This document shows, in pieces, positions 45,313 through 56,920 of a stretch of DNA of 64,000 nucleotides. The notes beneath the pieces were generated by a model. That model searched no databases and had not been told where the DNA came from. It saw nothing but the letters and a program-made list of their open reading frames with translations. Source of the DNA: Papio anubis. Its lineage: Eukaryota; Chordata; Mammalia; Primates; Cercopithecidae. The stretch is taken from contig NC_044995.1 of NCBI RefSeq assembly GCF_008728515.1, positions 8,195,104-8,259,103 of the forward strand. The letters are read 5' to 3'. Every line of letters begins with the position of its first letter. Positions within the stretch are counted from its first letter, which is position 1. A program made the translations under genes and the position numbers.

Positions 45313-45627
45313 GTTTTTGTTTTTGGTTTTTGTTTTTTTTTGGCAGAATCTCACTCAGTCACCCAGGCTGGAGTGCAGTGGCATGATCTCAGCTCACTGC
45401 AACCTCCGCCTCCTGGGTTCAAGCGATTCTTTTGCCTCAACCTCCCGAGTAGGCGGGACTACAGGCGTGCACCAACATGCCCAGCTAATTTTTGTACTTT
45501 TAGTAGACATGGGGTTTCACCATGTTGGCCATTGTCAGGCTGGCCTTGAACTCCTGACCTCAGGTGATCCGCCCACCTCGGCTTCCCAAAATGCTGGGAT
45601 TACAGGCATGAGCAACCACGCCTAGCG
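45313..45627 (-). mobile_element. Alu, reverse, with clear target-site duplication
   Basis: Flanked by the 18-bp 'GAGATAAATCTTAGTTTT' at 45,295-45,312 and 45,628-45,645. Confidence 0.88.
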
Positions 45628-45645
45628 GAGATAAATCTTAGTTTT

Positions 45646-46140
45646 CAGAATTTCTTTGTTAATACATAAGCACTTCTGAAAGATGCCTTTGTCACATCCG
45701 ATAATCAGCTGACATCATTTTTTTCTGTACGTGTATGTTTTCCGGTTATTTTCCCCTTGACCCCAGAATTTGTTAGAGTTTTTTTAAAAACAATTTCAAA
45801 ATAGTTTCTTTTTGAAATCAGTTGCGTCCAGTTCAGATCGAGGTCTGCATGCTTTCTAGTCTTTATTATTTGTTGAAAACCTTTGGAACCTAATACAGAA
45901 GTTTGATTGTTTCCGTGTGTACCTGGTAATGATGTCAGTGACCTTTTATCTTAACATCAAAGTGTAGTTCAACCAGTTAGTCTGTTTTTCAGTTTTCTTT
46001 CCTTCTATCATTTGTTAAAATCTTGAGCTGTGAGCTATTAAGTGTATGTTTCCCTCAAGGCACCTCTGGTCCGTTCTGGACTGATGTTGAAAGATGGGCT
46101 GGATTGGCATGAAACTCTGTTCCGAAAGCTCCCGTGTATT
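45646..46140. other. Intron 1 of unit C, unassigned
   Basis: No gene. Near 46,105 it contains the empty site that corresponds to the LTR insertion in unit B. Confidence 0.45.
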
Positions 46141-46452
46141 CTTTTTTTTTTTTTTTTTTTTTTTTCTCCTGAGATGGAGTTTCGCTCTTGTCGCCCAGAC
46201 TGGAGTGCAATGGTGCAATCTCAGCTCACTGCAACCTCTGCCTCCCGGGTTCAAGCTATTATCCTGCCTCAGCCTCCCAGGTCGATGGGATTACAGGTGC
46301 CTGCCTCCACGGCTGGCTAATTTTTTGTATTTTTAGTTGAGATGGGTTTCACCATGTTGGCGAGGCTGGTTTCAAACTCCAGACCTCAGGTGATCCACCC
46401 ACCTCGACCTCCCAAAGTGCTGGGATTGCGGGTGTGATCCATTGTGCCTGGC
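46141..46452 (-). repeat. Alu, reverse
   Basis: Full-length form of the deleted Alu at 15.12 kb. Confidence 0.85.
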
Positions 46453-47495
46453 CACCCATGTATTCTTGTTTGAAAAAATTTGCTTATGTCTTACTTCTAC
46501 AGCTGACCTTCTTTTCACCGTTTTCAAGGTCAATAGCTGTGTGTTCACACTTCTGCATTTTATAACTGTAAGTGTGATTTTCTTGTAAGGAAGAATTAAA
46601 TGTCGGGAATCAATGGCATCAGAACCTTGCAAAAGAAGTTTCTTTAGCCCAGGTGTGTGAAAGATGCTTCTCTAAGTTTCAAGGATAGGGGTGATAAAGA
46701 CCAACCCTCCCATTAGCCCTTCCAGGCCCCCATGTAAGAATTCAGACACACGTTTTCACTCACCTCAGACCTTCTCAGGGTAACATGGTGAAAATGTTCC
46801 CGCTCTGAGCCCAGTGAGCCTCCCTGCAACTTGGAAATGAGGGGCTAGACCAGAAAAGCTCAACCTGAGTGACCCTGACCCCTGAAATGATTGGCAAAAT
46901 AGAGTGTGTGTCTGGGTGTGGCTTTTCTTCTGGGAGAGGGGAGTGTCCAGTTGTAATTAGAATTTTAAATGGGATGCAGTACCCCCCTCCAAAAAAAGCA
47001 GAAGAATGGAAGAAACTGAAGTGTAGACTCAGACACAGAGACCATCTTTGGGGCCTTTCTCTGTATGAGGATATCACAGTGAAATCTAAAGCAGGTCATC
47101 TCAGTGCCTGGCAGGGAACCCTCCACCAGCTTCCCGTGTTCCCCAGGACAAAAGCCCAACGCCTCACTGTGGCTCCACAGCCCTGTGTCCAGGGCCCCTG
47201 CCAGTGTCCAGCCTCCTCCTGGGAGCTTGCCCTCCTCTCCCGACTCCCTCTGCCCCAGTCACATTTGCTTTTCTCTTTTCCCAAATGTCAAAACCCTTCC
47301 TGTCTCTGGTCACTGTCCCTGCTCTTACCCTATGTCCCTAAATGATCACGACACTGTCCCTTTTCTCCTCGTTCAGGTCTAGGCTCAGAGCTGTCTCCCA
47401 TGCCCTCCCACCGCCATCTGAAGTTCCCTCTGCCCATCAGTCTCTATCACGTTACTCAGGTTTTATTATTTCTGCATCAATCATATCAGAAATGC
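46453..47495. other. Intron 1 of unit C, unassigned
   Basis: The first 300 bp match 15.23-15.55 kb; the rest is absent from unit B. Several 60-160-codon frames are present, none with a recognisable domain. I see no gene. Confidence 0.4.
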
Positions 47496-48246
47496 TTTTT
47501 TTTCTTTTTTCTGTACAGAGTCTCACTCCATTGCTCAGGCCGTGAGTGCGGTCTCATGATCTTGGCTCACCGTGACCTCTGTCTCCGGGGTTCAAGTGAT
47601 TCTTATGCCTCACCCTCCCAAGTAGCTGAGATTGCAGGTGTGTGCCACCACACCCAGCTAATTATTGTATTTTTATTTTTATTTTATTTTATTTTTGAGT
47701 CTCACACTGTCACCCAGGCTGGAGTGCAGTGGCATGATCTCGGCTCACTGCAACCACCACCTCCCGGGTTCAAGCGATTCTCCTGCCTCAGCCTCCTGAG
47801 TAGCTGGGACAGACACCCACCAAGCCCAGTTACTTTTTATATTTTTAATAGAGACAGGGTTTCACCATGTCGGCCAGGCTGGTCTGGAACTCCTGACGTC
47901 AAGTAGTTAACCCACCTCGACGTTCCAGAGTGCTAGTATTAGAAGCACGAGCCACTGCGCCTGGCCCAATTTTTTTATTTTTAGTAAAGACAGAGCTTCA
48001 CCATGTTGGCCAGGCTGATCTCAAACTCCTGAGCTCAAGCGATCCTCCCACCTCAGCCTCTTAAGTAGCTGGGACCACAGACACACAGATGTGCGCCATC
48101 ATGCCTGGCTAAGTTTTTGTATTTTTGTTTGAGATGGGGTTTCACCATGTTGCCCAGGCTGGTCTCAAACTCCTGAGCTCAAGGGATCTACCCACCTTAG
48201 CCTCCTACAGTGCTGAGATGACAGGCATGAGTCACCTCACCCAGCC
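47496..48246 (-). repeat. Cluster of overlapping reverse Alus
   Basis: Counterpart of 15.55-16.6 kb without the young AluYR inserted there. Confidence 0.75.
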
Positions 48247-48580
48247 TCTGCATGGGGTTTGGTCAGGTCTGGGTCTGTTCCCTGAAGGGGAGCTCATTCC
48301 AGCCCAGCTCCCCACTGGTGCAGCGTGTGTGGGGGCTTCTCAGGAGGCGAGCGGGAGTTTTCCTGTAGGAGTTTATTGTCCGTGGTGTGGTGGGCAGCAG
48401 AGGGGACCATATTTCCTCAGGGTGAGGTGTCCTTTGTATGTGTTGTTGTGTTACAGGAATGGGGTGTGTTGATTCTGAGCAATAAACAACATGTTTTTAA
48501 CATTCAAGATTGGCTTCTAAAGACTCTTGGTCCATGAGGAAGAAACCCGGAAGAGGAAGAGGAAAGCAAAGGAGTCAGGG

Positions 48581-48595
48581 ATGGCTCTTCCTCAG
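48581..48595 (+). CDS. Unit C exon 2, first coding exon (MALPQ)
   Basis: ATG GCT CTT CCT CAG then donor GTGAGA, as in unit B. The acceptor region reads 'CATTCAAG' instead of 'CATTCAGG', so the exon would begin one base later, at 48,509. An upstream ATG at 48,534 lacks the immediate TGA found in unit B and opens a frame overlapping the main start out of frame. That could reduce use of the MALPQ start. Intron 2 downstream is about 2.5 kb. Confidence 0.8.
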
Positions 48596-49156
48596 GTGAG
48601 ATGATATTCTCGGTGGATTGTTCTGTCTCCTTCCTTTCAGAAACGCTGGGCCTTGGAGTTGGGAATCTTCTGAGTCTGAAGCGTCCTGCCTGACAGGTTT
48701 GCTCACACTCACCCATGCCTTCCCTCAGTCTCTCTCATCTCTCTTAGATTTTATCTCTTGTGACCCAGTGACATGAACTTGGGAAGAGGCTGCACTGGGC
48801 ATGGTCCTGGGAAGGGCTCACACCAGACATGGATGGAGACGGGGTGAGGGTCCCGTGGTGTGAGTGCTGTTGGGCAGTGGGGATTGTTCAGGGGTCACAT
48901 CTGGATGCTCTGTGGACCAGGATTAGCTGCCACTGGAAGTCATGTATTCATGTGCACAAAGTACATGGTAAATTCTAGAAAAGGAGCCCAGTATGAGGAA
49001 ATGTTTTCTGCCTGATTTTATACTACATTTTTTTGTAATTGAGTGCATTACTGTGTTTCTGGCTCCAAAAATCTTACTAATTAGAATGGAAAGTTTATAC
49101 ACAGACATGAATGATAGAAGACGTTTTATTCCCTCATTATTTTAAGAATATGAAAT
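48596..49156 (+). other. Intron 2 of unit C, unique part
   Basis: Copy of 16.96-17.53 kb. No gene. Confidence 0.45.
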
Positions 49157-49617
49157 TGGCCAGGCGCGATGGCTCACGCAGGTAATCCCAGTACTTAGGG
49201 AAGCCGAGATGGGTGGATCATGAGGTCAAGAGTTCAAGACCAGCCTGGCCAAGACGGTGAAACTCTCTCCTAAAGCTACAAAAATCAGCCAGGCACAGTA
49301 GCATGTGCCTGTAATCCCAACTACTTGGGAGGCTAAGGGAGAAGAAGCACTTAAACCTGGGAGATGCAGGTTGCAGTAAGCTGAGATCATACCACTGTGC
49401 TCCAGCCTGGGTAACAGAGCAAGACTCTGTCTCAAAAAAAAAAAAAAAAAAAAATTAGCCAGGCGTGGTGGCATGCCATCTGTAACCCCAGCTACGCAGG
49501 AGGCTGAGGCAGGAGAATCACTTGAACCTGGGAGGCGGAAGTTGCAGTGAGCTGAGATTGCACCACTGCACTCCACCCTGGGTGACAGAGCAAGACTCCA
49601 TCTTAAAAAAAATAAAT
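49157..49617 (+). repeat. Forward Alu and adjoining partial forward Alu
   Basis: Full Alu to about 49,450, whose poly-A runs into a second partial Alu ('AAATTAGCCAGGCGTGG') ending near 49,617. Confidence 0.8.
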
Positions 49618-49835
49618 TTATATTTATGTTTTTACTTTAGGTTTGGGGCACATGTGAAGGTTTGTTACACAGGTAAACTAGTGCCATCGGGGTCTGTTGT
49701 ACAGATTATTTCATCGCTCTGGTATTAAGCCCTGTACCCAATAGTTATGTTTTATTTATTTTTCTTTTCGAGACTAAGTTTTGCTCTTGTTGCCCAGGCT
49801 AGAGTATATTGGCATGATCTCAGCTCACTGCAATA
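49618..49835 (-). mobile_element. LINE-1 3' fragment and partial Alu, reverse
   Basis: Antisense L1 words ('GGTTTGTTACACAGGTAAAC') to 49,755, then the first 75 bp of a reverse Alu. After that the sequence skips about 600 bp present in unit B. Confidence 0.68.
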
Positions 49836-50095
49836 ATACTGCCAAAGTATCATTTTCCAGCAAGATGAGATTCCTCTTCAGGTCAACAAAACTTGCCACT
49901 TTTGATATTTTTAAAAACTTTATATATGTAAACACCCACACACACAATATACACACACACATATACATATACATACATATACACACACAAATGTATATAT
50001 TTTGAACAACTTTTACAGTTTGAAAATCTAGGGAAAATGACAACCCTTTGTATTAACATCTAGTTTTTTGTGAGTCTGTGTAGGCTTCATTATTT

Positions 50096-50145
<50 letters not shown>

Positions 50146-50194
50146 ATATAAAATGAATTTTCATACTCTGAGTAATCTAGTTTTCATGTATTTT
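49836..50194. repeat. CA and TA microsatellites
   Basis: (CA)n/(TACA)n at about 49,922-49,996 and a (TA)n run at about 50,099-50,152. Confidence 0.85.
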
Positions 50195-50885
50195 ATTTTA
50201 TTTTGAGACTGGGTCTCACTGTGTTGCCCAGGCTGGAGCACAGTGGCACGATCTTAGCTCACTGCAACTTCCACCCTCAGGCTTAAGCCATCCTCCTACT
50301 TCAGGCTCCCAAGTAGCTGGAACCACAGGTGCCTGCCACCATGCCCGGCTAATTTTTTTTTTTTTTTTGAGATGGGGTCTCTGTTGCCCAGGCTGGGTGT
50401 GGCTGGTTGGATCACTGCCACCTCACCTCCCAGGATCAACAATTCTTTCGTCAAACTCCAGTGCTTCTAGGATAACAGGCATGCCACCGTTACTAGGCAG
50501 TTTAGTTTTCCTGATCTTTCCTGTGGATATTTGTGTCATCTCTGAGGCCATCACTCATACTTTGTCTCATCTAGATACTGAATATCACTTGGTGTGTCAA
50601 TATTAAAAGTTCTGGGCGGGGCATGGTGGATCCAGCCTGTAATTCCAGCACTTTGAGAAAACTCGGCAGGAATGAATCTAGGGTCAAGTTTCAGGCCAAT
50701 GGTGAAACCCTGAACCACTAATGCAAAAATTAACTGGTCATGAGGCTTACACCTGTAATTTCAGCTATTCCAGGGCTAAGGCAGAGAATACAGCTTGATC
50801 CTGGGAGGTGGAGGTTACCTGCACCATGCATACTGCACTCCCAGCCTGGGCACTCAGTGAGACTCTCCACCTCAAAAAAAAAGTA
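50195..50885. repeat. Alu remnants with many small indels
   Basis: Counterpart of 19.77-20.48 kb (reverse then forward Alus). From about 50,380 on, missing single bases and short gaps are frequent, far more than elsewhere in the unit. Confidence 0.65.
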
Positions 50886-51048
50886 TAATAAAACGCTGGG
50901 AGAGACAAAGCATTTGTTGGAAAATCCCTCACTCCAGTTTTGTCAGAACATTCACTACAATTAAATCCACCTTTCCCTCTCTCCTCTTCTCATTTTCTGT
51001 AGATAGAACTCCTCCCATAACCATTTGGTTAAAATGTGTTTTGTTTAG

Positions 51049-51168
51049 GGTCTATTGACATTTCAGGGATGTGGCCATATGAATTCTCTCAGGAGGTGGT
51101 ACCTGAACCCTCCAGGACTCTGTACAGGGACGTGATGTTGGAGAATTATAGGAACCTGGTCTCCCTGG
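51049..51168 (+). pseudogene. Unit C KRAB-A exon, disrupted by indels
   Basis: Acceptor 'TTTTGTTTAG' and donor 'GGTGAGG' are intact, but the exon is 120 bp instead of 127. Against unit B there is +1 in 'GACATTTCAGG', +1 in 'CATATGAATTC', and three short losses (2, 3 and 4 bases) between 51,093 and 51,115. Read from MALPQ, the frame reaches a TGA in the exon. The last third is normal (LYRDVMLENYRNLVSLG pattern, with the canonical MLE). If real, unit C cannot make a KRAB protein from this exon. The cluster of five indels in 60 bp inside a generally indel-rich patch makes a sequence error plausible. Confidence 0.82.
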
Positions 51169-51221
51169 GTGAGGATAACTTCCCTCCAGAAGAGGGGATG
51201 TGCCCTGGTGTATCTTTGTAT

Positions 51222-51530
51222 TTTCTCTTTTTTTTTTTTCAGATACAGTGTCTTTCTCTGTCCCCCAGGGTGGAGTGTAATGGTGGGATCAGGGCTCGCT
51301 GCAATCTTGAATTCCTGGGCTCAAGTGATTGTCCCACCTCAGCCTCCCCCAGTAGCTGGTACAGGTGCATGCCACCATGCCGGGCTACTTTTTTAGTTTT
51401 ATTTTTTTTTAGAGACAGATTCTTCCCATGTTGTTGAAGTTGGTCTTGATCTCCTGGGCTCAAGACATCCTCCTTGGTCTCCCAAGTAGCTGGGCTTACA
51501 GGCCCCAATCCCCATACCTAACTATTGGCT
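51222..51530 (-). repeat. Old Alu (J-like), reverse
   Basis: Counterpart of the Alu after the unit B KRAB exon. Confidence 0.76.
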
Positions 51531-51825
51531 TTTATTTTTTTAATTTTTGCATATGTGTGTCTTTACAGCTAATATGAGTTTTCTGTGGACAACACGTAAT
51601 TGGTTCCTGTTGATTCAGCCAGTCTTTACCTTCTGAGTGCAGTTAAATATTTACATTAGAAGCATTACTGATGGAAAAGACCTTACGTTTTTGTTACATA
51701 TTATCTGTATTTCTTGTAGGTTTTTTTTTCTTCTTCATTTATCATTTCCTACTTTTTGTGTTTAATAGGTTTTTTGTGTAGACATACTTTGACTCCCTTC
51801 TTAATTACTTTTGTTTTGTTTTGTT

Positions 51826-52290
51826 TTTTATGATGGAGTCTCACTCTGTTGTCCAGGCTACAGTGCAGTGGTGCGATCTTGGCTCACCGCAGCCAGCTAC
51901 GCCTCTCGGGCTCAAACGATTCTTGTGCCCCAGGGGCTCAAGTCTGTAATTCCAGCACTTTGGGAGGCTGAGGCAGGCAAATCACCTGAGGTCAGGAGTT
52001 CAAAACCAGCCTGGCTAACATAGCGAAACTCTGTCTCTACTGAAAGTACAAAAATTAGTTGGGCATGGTGGCGCACAGCTGTTATCCCAAGTAATCAAGA
52101 GGCTGAGGCAGGACAATCACTGGAACCCAGGAGGTGGAGGCTGTAGTGAGCCAAAATGTCCCACTGCACTCCAGTCTGGGTGACAAAGTGAGACTCTGGG
52201 CTGAGGCGGGAGAATCTCTTGAGGCAGGAGAATTGTGCCACTACACTCCAGGCTGAGTGATAGGCGTGACTCAGTCTCAAAAACAAACAA
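51826..52290. repeat. Alu fragments at a deletion junction
   Basis: A reverse piece (51,826-51,930) is joined to a forward Alu (51,931-52,200) and a forward 3' remnant. Compared with unit B, about 2 kb of Alu-rich sequence is missing at 51,930. Confidence 0.7.
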
Positions 52291-52640
52291 AAAACGAAAT
52301 AGCTTAAACTGGGAGGCTTCAGACACAGAAATTTATTTCTCATGAATTTGGAAAGTGGGAAATCCAAGAGCAAGATGCCAGCCAAATTGGTTCCTCATGA
52401 GAGCCTTCTTCATGGTTTAGCCCAGCAATCTTCCCGCTGTATTCTGACACGGTGGAAAGAGGAACAGGCAGTGAGCTCTTTACTGTCTCTTTTTATAAAA
52501 GCACGAATCCTATTCACGAGTAGTCAACATCCATGACCAAATTCTCTCAAAGGCCCCATCTGCAAGAACACCCTATTGGAGAATAAGAACTCTGAACATG
52601 GCTTTTGGTCAATATGAACATTCAGACCAGGGAGCCTGCA
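52291..52640. repeat. Ancient interspersed repeat, family uncertain
   Basis: Copy of 24.24-24.56 kb. Confidence 0.4.
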
Positions 52641-52851
52641 TCATATATTTTTTTTTATTGTGCAATTTGTTTTATACAATGTTTTCTCTGATCTCAGTTT
52701 ATATATTTTCCCAGTACACATTCTATGTTTTATATTTTATGCATCATGAACTAGGTAACTAAGGGAAATGCATATATATAGAATTGCTGTATTGCCTGTT
52801 CCATAAATGTAGTTGTGACATCATAATGGCACCCTCCGATACTGTTAGTCA

Positions 52852-53115
52852 ATTTTTTTTTTTTTTTTTTGAGACGAAGTCGCCCAGGCTGGAGTGCAAT
52901 GGCTCGATCTCGGCTCACTACAACCTCCGCCTCCCGGGTTCAAACGATTCTCCTGCCTCAGCCTTTTGAGTAGCTGGGATTACAGGTGCCCGCCACCACG
53001 GCCAGCTAATTTTTTTGTATTTTTAGTAGAGTTGGGGTTTCACCATGTTGGCCAGGCTACTCTTGAACTCTGGCCTCATGATCCACCCGCCTCTAAAAGT
53101 GCTGGGATTACAGGC
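52852..53115 (-). repeat. Alu, reverse
   Basis: Copy of 24.80-25.10 kb with short internal losses. Confidence 0.82.
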
Positions 53116-53415
53116 CGTTAGTCACTTCTTATTCCTTATAATGCTGTGTATTTTTTTGACCTCATAAATCAGAAGGTAGTGATCTTAACAGGTATTTCAG
53201 TTCATATATTGTGTGCTGGTGGTAAGTAGAAGCTGTGGCTTTTTTCTTAACAGGGAATTGTTTAGAATTCTGCAGGTTGTATAAATGTACCTGTTATTTG
53301 CTTGCTAGTTTTATGGGTGACAATATTTTACTAATTTTTATGATTGTACATTAGGCTTTTTGGTATGTGGTATGCAATATAACTGACATGAGTCTACTAG
53401 TTAATGTCACAAAGT

Positions 53416-53710
53416 GCCACCAGGCACTGTGGCTTACGCCTGCAATCCCAGGACTTTTGGGAGGCTGAGGCAGGTGGAGCACTTAAGGTCAAAAGTTCAA
53501 GGCCAGCCTGGCCAACATGTTGAAACTTTATCTCTACTAAAAATTCAAAAATTAGCCAAGCATGGTGGTGTGTGCCTGTAGTCCCAGGTACTGAGGAGGC
53601 TGAGGCAGGAGAATGGCTTGAACCCAAAAGGCGGAGGTTGCCGTGAGCCAAGATCGGGCCATTGCACTCCAGCCTGTTGTGACAGAGCGAGACTTCACCT
53701 CAAAAATATA
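53416..53710 (+). repeat. Alu
   Basis: Full-length copy of the Alu at 25.40 kb. Confidence 0.84.
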
Positions 53711-53818
53711 AAAATACTAAAAATACTAAATTTTTTTTCTTAATGTCACAACTTGCTTTTTCTGCATGGATATAGGTAATTTTATGATGACAGTTATTCA
53801 GAAAAACATTGTATTAAC

Positions 53819-53990
53819 TTTTTTTTTTTTTTTTGAGATGGAGCCTCACTTTGTCGCCCAGGCTGAAGTACAGTGGTGCAATCTCGGCTCACTGCAACCT
53901 CTACCTCTTGGGTTCAAACGATTCTTGTGCCTCAGCCTCCCAAGCAGCTGAGACTACAGCTGTGGGCCACCACGCCTGGCTAAATTTTGT
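53819..53990 (-). repeat. Partial Alu, reverse
   Basis: Copy of 25.9-26.07 kb. Confidence 0.78.
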
Positions 53991-54494
53991 AATCTTTTCT
54001 TATCTTCTCAGTGCTATGATTGTTTGACAATACAGAATTTCCATTGATTTTGATTATTCTTACATGAGCTTGTTGTGGATTATTTATGAATATAGTATAT
54101 TGTGTGGTCCTTTAGCATTTATTTGTATACAGTAAATATGCTGTAAATATGAAGAATATGTACTTTTCATTGATGTGACAGTGATATGTTTGTTGCAAAC
54201 TGTTGGACACTTTAGGGTCACAGTGGAAAAATACTCCTTACTTTAGGCTTACACATGTTTGTGCCCTGTCAGTGTTTTGTTATGATACTGGAAATACACT
54301 TCCGTAAAAATAATTTGAAGCACATATAATCACCCTTTATTTATTAAAGAATCTTACGCTTTTGTGTTCCTAACTTTGAAGATCTTGTTTGGAAAGTTTA
54401 AAATAAGTATTTTTTTGTGTGTCATATTTACACATTTCAGTATGATTTACCGTCTGTACTTAATTGGAAACCTATTGGTGTTTATATTTTGTAG
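53991..54494 (+). other. End of intron 3, unit C
   Basis: Ends in acceptor 'TTATATTTTGTAG'. No gene. Confidence 0.5.
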
Positions 54495-56920
54495 CTATCT
54501 CTTCCAAATGCACGATGAAGGATTTCTCGTCAACAGTGCAAGGCAATACAGAAGTGATCCACACAAGGACATTGGAAAGACATCACATTGGAGATTTTTG
54601 CTTCCAGGAAATTAGTAAAGATATTCATAACTTTGAGTTTCAGTGGCAAGAAGATGAAAGAACTGTCCATGAAGCACCCATGACAAAAATAAAAAAGTTG
54701 ACGGGTAGTACAGACCGATATGATCAAAGGCATGCTGGAAACCAGCCTATTAAAGATCAGCTTGGATCAAGCTTTCATTCGCATCTGCCTGAACTGCACA
54801 TATTTCAGATGGAAGAGAAAATTGATAATCAAGTTGAGAAGTCTATCAATGATGCTTCCTCAGTTTCAACAGCCCAACGAATTTCTTGTAGACCCCAAAC
54901 TCATATCTCTAATAACTATAGGAATAATTTCCGGAATTCTTCATTACTCACAGAAAAACAGGAAGTACATATGAGAGAAAAATCTTTCCCATGTAATGAG
55001 AGTGGCAAAGCCTTTAATTATAGCTCACTCTTAAAGAAACATCAGATAATCCATTTAGGAGAGAAACAATATAAATGTGATGTATGTGGCAAAGTCTTTA
55101 ATAGGAAGCAATATCTTGCATGCCATCGTAGATGTCACACTGGTGAGAAACCTTACAAGTGTAATGAGTGTGGCAAGACTTTCAGTCAGACGTCATACCT
55201 TACATGCCATCGTAGACTTCATACTGGAGAGAAACCTTACAAATGCGAAGAATGTGACACAGCTTTCCGTTTCAAATCAAACCTTGAAAGACATAGGGGA
55301 ATTCATACTGGAGAGAAACCGTACAAGTGTAATGAGTGTGAGAAGACCTTTAGTCGGACGTCATCCCTCACATGCCATCGTAGACTTCATACTGGAGAGA
55401 AACCTTACAAATGTAATGAGTGTGGCAAGACCTTTAGTCAGGAGTTAACCCTTACATGCCATCGTAGACTTCATAGTGGAGAGAAACCTTACAAATGTGA
55501 AGAATGTGACAAAACTTACAGTTTCAAATCAAACCTTGAAAGACATCGGAAAATTCATACTGGAGAGAAACCTTACAAGTGTAATGATTGTGGCAAGACC
55601 TTCAGTCATATGTCATCCGTTGTATACCATTGTAGACTTCATAGTGGAGAGAAACCTTACAAATGTGAAGATTGTGATGAAACTTTCACTTTCAAATCAA
55701 ACCTTGAAAGACATAGGAGAATTCACACCGGAGAGAAACCATACAAGTGTAATGAATGTGGCAAGACCTTTAGTCGGAAGTCATACCTTACACGCCATCA
55801 TAGACTTCATACTGGAGAGAAACCTTACAAGTGTAATGAGTGTGGCAAGACCTTCAGTCAGCATTTATCCCTTACACGCCATCGTAGACTCCATACTGGA
55901 GAGAAACCCTACAAGTGTAATGAATGTGGCAAGACCTTCAGTAAGGAGTTAACCCTTACATGCCATCGTAGATGTCATACTGGAGAGAAACCTTACAAGT
56001 GTAAAGAGTGTGGCAAAGCCTTTTGTGGGCAGTCAGCACTTATTTACCATCAAGCAACCCATGGTCTAGGGAAACTTTACAAATGTAATGATTGTCACCA
56101 AGTCTTCAGTAAGGCTACAACCATTGCAAATCATTGGAGAATCCATAATGAAGAGAGATCTTACAAGTGTAATAAATGTGGCAAATTTTTCAGACATCAT
56201 TCATACCTTGCAGTTCATGGGCGAACTCATACTAGAGAGGAACCTTACAAATGTGAAGAATGTGATGAAGCTTTCAGATTCAAATCAAACCTTGAAAGTC
56301 ATAGGAGAATTCATACTGGAGAGAAATCGTACAAGTGTAATGAATGTGGCAAGGTTTTTAATAAAAAGGGAAACCTTACACGTCATCATAGACTTCATAC
56401 TGGAGAGAAACCTTACAAGTGTAATGAATGTGGCAAGAAGTTTAGTCGAAATTCAGCTCTTGTAATTCATAAGGCAGTTCATACTGGAGAGAAACGTTAC
56501 AAGTGTAATGAGTGTGGCAAGACGTTTGGTCGAAATTCAGTCCTTGTAATTCATAAGGCAATTCATACTGGAGAGAAACCTTACAAGTGTAATGAGTGTG
56601 GCAAGACCTTCTGTCAAAATGCAGCCCTTGTAATTCATAAGGCAATTCATACTGGAGAGAAACCTTACAAGTGTAATGAATGTGGCAAGGCTTTTAATCG
56701 AAAAGCAAACCTTGCACGTCATCATAGGCTTCATACTGGAGAGAAACCTTACAAGTGTAATAAATGTGGCAAGGTTTTTAATCAACAAGCACACCTTGCA
56801 CGTCATCATAGAATTCATACTGGAGAGAAACCTTACAAGTGTAATGAGTGTGGCAAGGTTTTTAATCGAAAAGCAAAGCTCGCACGTCATCATAGAATTC
56901 ATACTGGAAAGATACCTTAG
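54495..56920 (+). CDS. Unit C C2H2 zinc-finger exon, 22 fingers
   Basis: The exon follows the AG at 54,493-54,494. It is in phase with a KRAB exon (GCT, then ISSKCTMKDF) and open to TAG at 56,918-56,920. It supplies 808 residues of an expected 855-aa KRAB-ZNF, or 801 aa if translation began at the internal ATG at 54,515. After the subfamily spacer (EFQWQEDERTVHEAP, KIKKLTGSTD) and one degenerate finger (CNES), 22 intact 28-residue C2H2 fingers run from 55,070 to the end. All Cys and His ligands are kept. Linkers are mostly TGEKP, with odd ones after fingers 12-14 (HGLGKL, HNEERS, HTREEP). Fingers 17-19 are near-copies with helix RNSALVI-type residues. A nuclear DNA-binding repressor if KRAB is present. 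ZNF765/ZNF845-like; the exact orthologue is not determined. Confidence 0.93.

Noticed and set aside
46869..47345. 158-codon forward frame in intron 1 of unit C
   Set aside because: No domain, no counterpart in unit B, and proline/serine-rich composition typical of non-coding GC-moderate DNA.
56537..56902. 121-codon reverse frame opposite the last unit C fingers
   Set aside because: Antisense shadow of tandem fingers, with a periodic meaningless repeat.
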